Source: Lachnospiraceae bacterium (GTDB lineage Bacteria > Bacillota > Clostridia > Lachnospirales > Lachnospiraceae). Taken from it: 9,868 nucleotides of DNA. Positions 6,476-9,868 of the stretch are shown here, in pieces; position 1 is the first letter of the stretch, and the number at the start of each line of letters is the position of its first letter. The notes below the pieces were generated by a model, which saw only the letters and a list, made by a program, of their open reading frames with translations, was not told where the DNA came from and searched no databases. A program made the position numbers and the translations under genes. The stretch lies in NCBI GenBank assembly GCA_900769115.1, contig CAAGFJ010000093.1:1-9868 (forward strand), given 5' to 3'.

Positions 6476-7210
6476 ATGGCCAAACGCCTTACCATGATGT
6501 TGCTTCGTAACTTATTACTGTTGCCATATCTATTTGTTAAATTAATGTACTATGCTGCCTCTAAGAAGGTCAGTGAGGCGAAGAAATACAAGCTTATCCG
6601 TCTGATCGGTCTACGCGGCTGCAAATGCGGTAATGTCAATGTACACGGATACGGATTAGAGAATCTTCCGAAGGAATCCGGATATATTATGTATCCGAAT
6701 CACCAGGGACTGTTTGATGTCATGGGACTTGTTTATCTTGATCCGGCACCGTTTGGTGTTGTGATCAAGAAAGAAACCTACGACATTTTCCTGTTACGTA
6801 AGCTGGTACAGACACTCGGTGGTCTGTTTATGGATCGTAATGATATCAAGCAGGGTTTACAGATTATTAACGAGATGGCCAATCAGGTAAAGTCCGGTCG
6901 CAACTTTCTGATCTTCCCGGAAGGTACACGTTCTAAGAACGGCAACCAGGTAGGGGAATTCAAGAGTGGCAGTTTCAAGGCGGCAACCAAAGCCCGATGC
7001 CCGATCGTTCCTATTGCGATCATTGACAGCTACCTGCCATTCGATACGAATTCCATACGCCATGTTGATGTGCAGCTTCATTTTCTGCCTCCAATCCTTT
7101 ACGAGGAATACAAGGGCATGAAGACGACAGAGATTGCAGACATGGTAAAATCCCGCATTGAGAAGGTAATTGAAGAAAATGAACACAACTTTGACAACCA
7201 GCCTCGATAA
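6476..7210 (+). CDS. plsC: 1-acyl-sn-glycerol-3-phosphate acyltransferase
   Basis: Adds the second acyl chain to lysophosphatidic acid, making phosphatidic acid for membrane lipids. It has 244 residues, typical of the family. A hydrophobic N-terminal helix (about 7-27) should anchor it to the membrane. The catalytic motif HxxxxD is NHQGLFD with His76 and Asp81; the glycerophosphate-binding motif is FPEGTRSKNG (147-156), followed by VPIAIID (178-184). Ribosome binding site GGAGG lies 8 nt before the start. It follows lysA by 15 bp with no terminator between, so the two are probably co-transcribed. Its last 32 bases overlap the start of hydE in another frame, and a terminator-like hairpin begins 6 nt after its stop. 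Some family members acylate other lysolipids, so the exact acceptor is inferred. Confidence 0.93.
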   Translation: MAKRLTMMLLRNLLLLPYLFVKLMYYAASKKVSEAKKYKLIRLIGLRGCKCGNVNVHGYGLENLPKESGYIMYPNHQGLFDVMGLVYLDPAPFGVVIKKETYDIFLLRKLVQTLGGLFMDRNDIKQGLQIINEMANQVKSGRNFLIFPEGTRSKNGNQVGEFKSGSFKAATKARCPIVPIAIIDSYLPFDTNSIRHVDVQLHFLPPILYEEYKGMKTTEIADMVKSRIEKVIEENEHNFDNQPR

Positions 7211-8237
7211 ATTAACAAGCCACAAACTCCTAGACCACGGAGATTTTGTGGCTTTATTACATGGCAATTCTATACAATTGAGGAAGCTTCTGGCGGCACA
7301 TGCCGATCCGATTCGCAGACAGCATTTTGGCAATCGTATCTTCATCCGTGGATTGATCGAGTTTACCAATTACTGCAAGAATAACTGTCTGTATTGTGGC
7401 ATCCGTGCCGGCAATCCACAGGCAGAACGATACCGGCTTACCAAGGAGGATATCTTGTCCTGCTGTGCAGATGGTTACCGGCTTGGCTTTCGTACCTTCG
7501 TTCTCCAGGGTGGGGAAGATCCTTATTATACAGATGATCGGATGACCGATATTGTAGCCGATATTCATGCCCAATATCCGGATTGTGCCATTACACTTTC
7601 TCTTGGTGAGAGAAGCCGGGATAGCTACCAGGCTCTTTTCGACGCCGGAGCTGACCGTTATCTGCTTCGACATGAGACGGCTACCGAAGATCATTACAGA
7701 CAATTACATCCAGTGGACATGTCTTACACACACCGTATGCAATGCCTTCAGGACCTGAAAGAGATTGGATATCAGGTTGGCTGTGGATTCATGGTCGGTT
7801 CTCCTTACCAGACAGTGGAACACCTGGCAAATGATCTCATGTTCATTCAGAGATTTCAACCACACATGGTCGGGATCGGCCCATTTATCCCACACTCGGA
7901 TACCCCTTTTGCAGACAGAGCAGCCGGTACATTAGAAGATACGCTTCTTCTGTTAAGCATCATACGTCTGATTCATCCGCATGTTCTGCTTCCTGCAACT
8001 ACTGCACTTGGCACGATTGCTCCGGACGGAAGGGAGCAGGGGATCTTAGCCGGTGCCAATGTCGTAATGCCGAACCTGTCACCCGTTGGCGTCCGCAAGC
8101 AATACAGTCTGTATGACAACAAGATCTGTACCGGCGATGAATCTGCCCAATGCATTGCCTGCATGGGGCGGCGTATGGAAAGCATCGGATTCCGCATTGT
8201 CGCCGACCGTGGTGATTATTGTGAAGTTCCCTGCTGA
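7179..8237 (+). CDS. hydE: [FeFe]-hydrogenase maturase HydE (radical SAM)
   Basis: HydE is a radical S-adenosylmethionine enzyme that processes the HydG-made Fe(CO)2(CN)-cysteine complex on the way to the [2Fe] subcluster of the hydrogenase H-cluster. The protein has 352 residues, close to T. maritima HydE. RGLIEFTNYCKNNCLYCGIR carries the CX3CX2C radical-SAM cluster (Cys66, 70, 73). VLQGGEDPYY, LSLGERS, RYLLRHETA and VGIGPFIPHSDTP are HydE hallmarks, and CX7CX2C (Cys317, 325, 328) is the optional second-cluster motif seen in T. maritima. The ATG at 7179 is preferred; a TTG at 7170 would add three residues but AGAAGG then sits too close. The 32-nt overlap with plsC suggests translational coupling. 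A strong hairpin lies within codons 13-26. Its partner hydG follows after 86 bp. Confidence 0.96.
   Translation: MNTTLTTSLDKLTSHKLLDHGDFVALLHGNSIQLRKLLAAHADPIRRQHFGNRIFIRGLIEFTNYCKNNCLYCGIRAGNPQAERYRLTKEDILSCCADGYRLGFRTFVLQGGEDPYYTDDRMTDIVADIHAQYPDCAITLSLGERSRDSYQALFDAGADRYLLRHETATEDHYRQLHPVDMSYTHRMQCLQDLKEIGYQVGCGFMVGSPYQTVEHLANDLMFIQRFQPHMVGIGPFIPHSDTPFADRAAGTLEDTLLLLSIIRLIHPHVLLPATTALGTIAPDGREQGILAGANVVMPNLSPVGVRKQYSLYDNKICTGDESAQCIACMGRRMESIGFRIVADRGDYCEVPC
7217..7254 (+). terminator. Terminator-like hairpin just after plsC, inside hydE
   Basis: AAGCCACAAA (7217-7226) pairs perfectly with TTTGTGGCTT (7245-7254). CTCC/GGAG (7227-7230 with 7239-7242) adds four inner pairs around an 8-nt loop, with a 2-nt bulge. 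TATT follows, so the 3' end reads GGCTTTATT. It starts 6 nt after the plsC stop, where a normal operon-end terminator would be, yet it lies within hydE codons 13-26. It could end part of the lysA-plsC transcripts, while a ribosome translating hydE would open it. The T run is short, so termination is uncertain. Confidence 0.55.
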
Positions 8238-8271
8238 CGTTGATCACAATGCACATACTATCACAATCTGT

Positions 8272-8299
8272 TTTACACTTTACAAAAACCACTTAATAT
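8272..8299 (+). promoter_or_regulatory. Possible promoter for hydG
   Basis: TTTACA (8272-8277), 16-bp spacer, TAATAT (8294-8299), in the 86-bp gap between hydE and hydG. Five of six at -35 and four of six at -10. It would start transcription near 8306, about 18 nt before hydG. The gap is AT-rich and without a hairpin, so read-through from hydE is equally possible. Confidence 0.33.
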
Positions 8300-8323
8300 A
8301 TCACAAAGAAAAGAGGTAAATAT

Positions 8324-9742
8324 ATGTACAATCCAAGTTCGTTACATGCCGAAGAGTTCATTGACCATCAGGAGATTTTAGATACTCTGGCATATAGTGA
8401 TGCCCACAAAAATGACCGGGTCCTGATAACCGAGATCTTAGAAAAAGCAAAGAAACGAAAGGGACTATCTCATCGGGAAGCCAGTGTTCTTTTGATGTGC
8501 GAAGACCCTGAAATGAACAAGCAGATTTTTCATTTAGCCGAACAGATCAAAAAGGATTTCTATGGTAACCGTATTGTATTATTTGCACCGTTGTATCTAT
8601 CGAACTATTGTGTCAACGGCTGCGTATACTGCCCTTACCACGCTGTCAACAAGCACATTCCACGAAAGAAGCTCACACAGGAGGATATCCGTAAAGAGGT
8701 GATTGCTCTGCAGGATATGGGACACAAACGACTGGCAATCGAAGCCGGGGAAGATCCGGTCAACAATCCAATTGAGTATATATTAGAGTGTATTGATACC
8801 ATTTATTCCGTACATCATAAGAATGGCGATATCCGCCGGGTAAATGTCAACATTGCTGCAACAACAGTGGAAAACTACCGTAAATTAAAGGATGCCGGTA
8901 TCGGGACCTACATTCTTTTCCAGGAGACTTACCACAAGGAAAGCTACGAAAAGCTTCACCCGACAGGTCCAAAGCATGACTACAATTATCACACAGAGGC
9001 AATGGATCGTGCAATGGAGGGCGGCATTGATGATGTTGGTCTTGGCGTATTGTTCGGTCTGGAATTGTATCGTTATGAATTTGCCGGAATCTTGATGCAT
9101 GCAGAACATTTAGAGGCGGTTCATGGCGTTGGGCCTCATACGATCAGTGTTCCACGAATCCGCCGCGCAGATGACATTGATCCATCTACATTTAGCAATG
9201 GCATTGATGATGATACCTTTGCAAAGATCGTTGCCTGTATCCGTATTGCAGTTCCATACACCGGAATGATCGTCTCTACCCGCGAAAGTAAGGCTTGCCG
9301 TGAAAAGGTACTACACCTTGGTATCTCTCAGATCAGCGGTGGTTCCCGTACTTCCGTTGGCGGTTACTACGAGCCAGAACCAGAAGATGAGGATTCTTCA
9401 CAGTTTGACGTCAGCGACAACCGCACCTTAGATGAGGTCGTCCGTTGGCTTATGGAAATGGACTATGTTCCTAGCTTCTGTACTGCCTGCTACCGGGAAG
9501 GACGTACCGGGGATCGTTTCATGAGCTTATGCAAGAGCGGACAGATTCAGAACTGTTGTCTGCCGAATGCTCTGATGACACTCAAAGAATACTTAGAGGA
9601 TTATGCTTCTCCCGCTACAGCAGCGCTTGGTATGGATTTAATTGAGAAAGAGCTTGATAATATCCCGAATCCGAAGGTGAAGGAGATTGTGACGAAGCAT
9701 CTTTATGATATTCATTCCGGGCAGCGGGACTTCCGCTTTTAA
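8324..9742 (+). CDS. hydG: [FeFe]-hydrogenase maturase HydG (tyrosine lyase, radical SAM)
   Basis: HydG cleaves tyrosine to p-cresol and supplies the CO and CN- ligands as an Fe(CO)2(CN) synthon for the H-cluster. It has 472 residues, the normal length. SNYCVNGCVYCPYH carries CX3CX2C (Cys96, 100, 103), the radical-SAM cluster. The C-terminal CX2CX22C of the auxiliary cluster is intact: SFCTACYREGRTGDRFM gives Cys386 and 389, and Cys412 closes it. The presence of this C-terminal cluster separates it from the related ThiH tyrosine lyase. SVPRIRRADD and QISGGSRTSVGGY are further family stretches. AAGAGG lies 7 nt before the start. It follows hydE. No hydF or hydrogenase gene is in the window; the sequence after the stop is broken by an insertion sequence 19 bp on. 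Confidence 0.97.
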   Translation: MYNPSSLHAEEFIDHQEILDTLAYSDAHKNDRVLITEILEKAKKRKGLSHREASVLLMCEDPEMNKQIFHLAEQIKKDFYGNRIVLFAPLYLSNYCVNGCVYCPYHAVNKHIPRKKLTQEDIRKEVIALQDMGHKRLAIEAGEDPVNNPIEYILECIDTIYSVHHKNGDIRRVNVNIAATTVENYRKLKDAGIGTYILFQETYHKESYEKLHPTGPKHDYNYHTEAMDRAMEGGIDDVGLGVLFGLELYRYEFAGILMHAEHLEAVHGVGPHTISVPRIRRADDIDPSTFSNGIDDDTFAKIVACIRIAVPYTGMIVSTRESKACREKVLHLGISQISGGSRTSVGGYYEPEPEDEDSSQFDVSDNRTLDEVVRWLMEMDYVPSFCTACYREGRTGDRFMSLCKSGQIQNCCLPNALMTLKEYLEDYASPATAALGMDLIEKELDNIPNPKVKEIVTKHLYDIHSGQRDFRF

Positions 9743-9749
9743 ATCTATC

Positions 9750-9761
9750 ACCCTTGCACAG
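9750..9761 (+). repeat. 12-bp repeat abutting the IS tip
   Basis: ACCCTTGCACAG, identical to the minus strand of 38-49. It starts 7 nt after the hydG stop and its last base touches the TG of the insertion sequence. It could be host target DNA, part of a small repeat family, or the true outer end of a longer element. Confidence 0.6.
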
Positions 9762-9764
9762 TGT

Positions 9765-9817
9765 ACCGACCCCCAAAAGTTAGACCTAAAAATCTAACGA
9801 TAGGAGGTCGGTTTTTT
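9765..9817 (+). terminator. Nested hairpin plus T6 at the IS end, covering the OrfA ribosome binding site
   Basis: Outer stem ACCGACC (9765-9771) pairs with GGTCGGT (9806-9812). Inside it GTTAGA (9779-9784) pairs with TCTAAC (9793-9798). Five further T residues follow the outer stem, giving a run of six (9812-9817). RNA entering from hydG would contain both arms, so it could terminate here; it would also pair two bases of the GGAGG (9803-9807) used by the transposase. It may also serve as the terminator for hydG. Confidence 0.62.
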
Positions 9818-9868
9818 ATGCTTAAATATAACTATGAATTTAAGAAAAAAGTTGTAGACGCCTACAAC
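9818..9868 (+). CDS. IS3-family transposase OrfA, N-terminal 17 codons only
   Basis: MLKYNYEFKKKVVDAYN is the beginning of a helix-turn-helix OrfA of the IS3/IS150 type, whose usual start is 'KYs.EFK.kvV..Y'. The gene runs off the right edge. Ribosome binding site GGAGG (9803-9807) is 10 nt upstream. OrfA normally combines with OrfB by programmed frameshifting to make the active transposase; that part is not visible. Confidence 0.78.
   Translation, partial: MLKYNYEFKKKVVDAYN

Larger units (their letters stand above)
9762..9868 (+). mobile_element. Left end of an IS3-family insertion sequence (cut by the window edge)
   Basis: The tip reads TGTACCGACCCCCAAAAGTT (9762-9781), followed by AGAC. 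It starts with the TG usual for IS3-family ends and has the GACCCCCAAAAGTTAGAC core I associate with IS150-like members. A transposase OrfA start follows 56 bp inside. The right end, the second reading frame and the target duplication lie outside the window; the flank ACAG or CAG would be the expected target copy. The element is inserted 19 bp after the hydG stop. Confidence 0.8.

Noticed and set aside
7257..7703. Open frames on the opposite strand of hydE, ptsI and hydG
   Set aside because: They lie fully inside strongly supported genes, have no ribosome binding sites and no recognisable domains.
8238..8323. Terminator or small gene between hydE and hydG
   Set aside because: No stable dyad and no start codon with a ribosome binding site other than that of hydG.

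Overview
The window looks like chromosomal DNA from an anaerobic, low-to-mid GC Firmicute, most likely a Lachnospiraceae-type clostridium. The reasons are AGGAGG-like ribosome binding sites, a clean TTGACT-17-TATAAT promoter, [FeFe]-hydrogenase maturases (a fermentative, H2-cycling anaerobe), a PTS, a diaminopimelate decarboxylase, and YesL and DUF421 (YetF) family membrane proteins. No species can be named from the sequence alone.

Left part, minus strand (1-3055): ptsI (enzyme I) and ptsH (HPr), the general sugar-phosphotransferase proteins, run right to left. ptsH has a strong promoter and a structured leader. A long terminator-like hairpin lies between ptsH and ptsI, so HPr can be made in excess of enzyme I. 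The HPr keeps its catalytic His15 but has Lys where Ser46, the HPr kinase target, normally sits. Upstream on the same strand is a cysteine-rich 216-residue protein that resembles a stand-alone cobalamin-dependent methionine synthase activation domain.

Middle (3056-4883): a DUF421 (YetF-type) membrane protein on the plus strand converges, with only 6 bp between stop codons, on a YesL-family membrane protein with a long acidic tail on the minus strand.

Right part, plus strand (4884-9742): after a divergent 317-bp promoter region carrying a perfect 6-3-6 dyad, lysA, plsC, hydE and hydG follow in line. lysA and plsC are 15 bp apart and plsC overlaps hydE by 32 bp. A 10+4 bp hairpin followed by a short T-rich stretch begins 6 nt after the plsC stop, inside the hydE coding region; it may be an attenuator between lipid synthesis and hydrogenase maturation. 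HydE and HydG are radical-SAM enzymes that build parts of the [FeFe]-hydrogenase H-cluster. HydF and the hydrogenase itself are not in the window.

Right edge (9762-9868): the left end and first 17 codons of an IS3-family insertion sequence lie 19 bp after the hydG stop. Its end can fold into a nested hairpin followed by T6 that covers the transposase ribosome binding site. A 12-bp sequence next to this IS end is repeated in inverted orientation at 38-49, in both cases exactly 7 nt after a stop codon (hydG and ptsI). I found no CRISPR array, tRNA, rRNA or clear riboswitch. Most genes are ordinary housekeeping genes; the interest lies mainly in the regulatory structures and the IS boundary.
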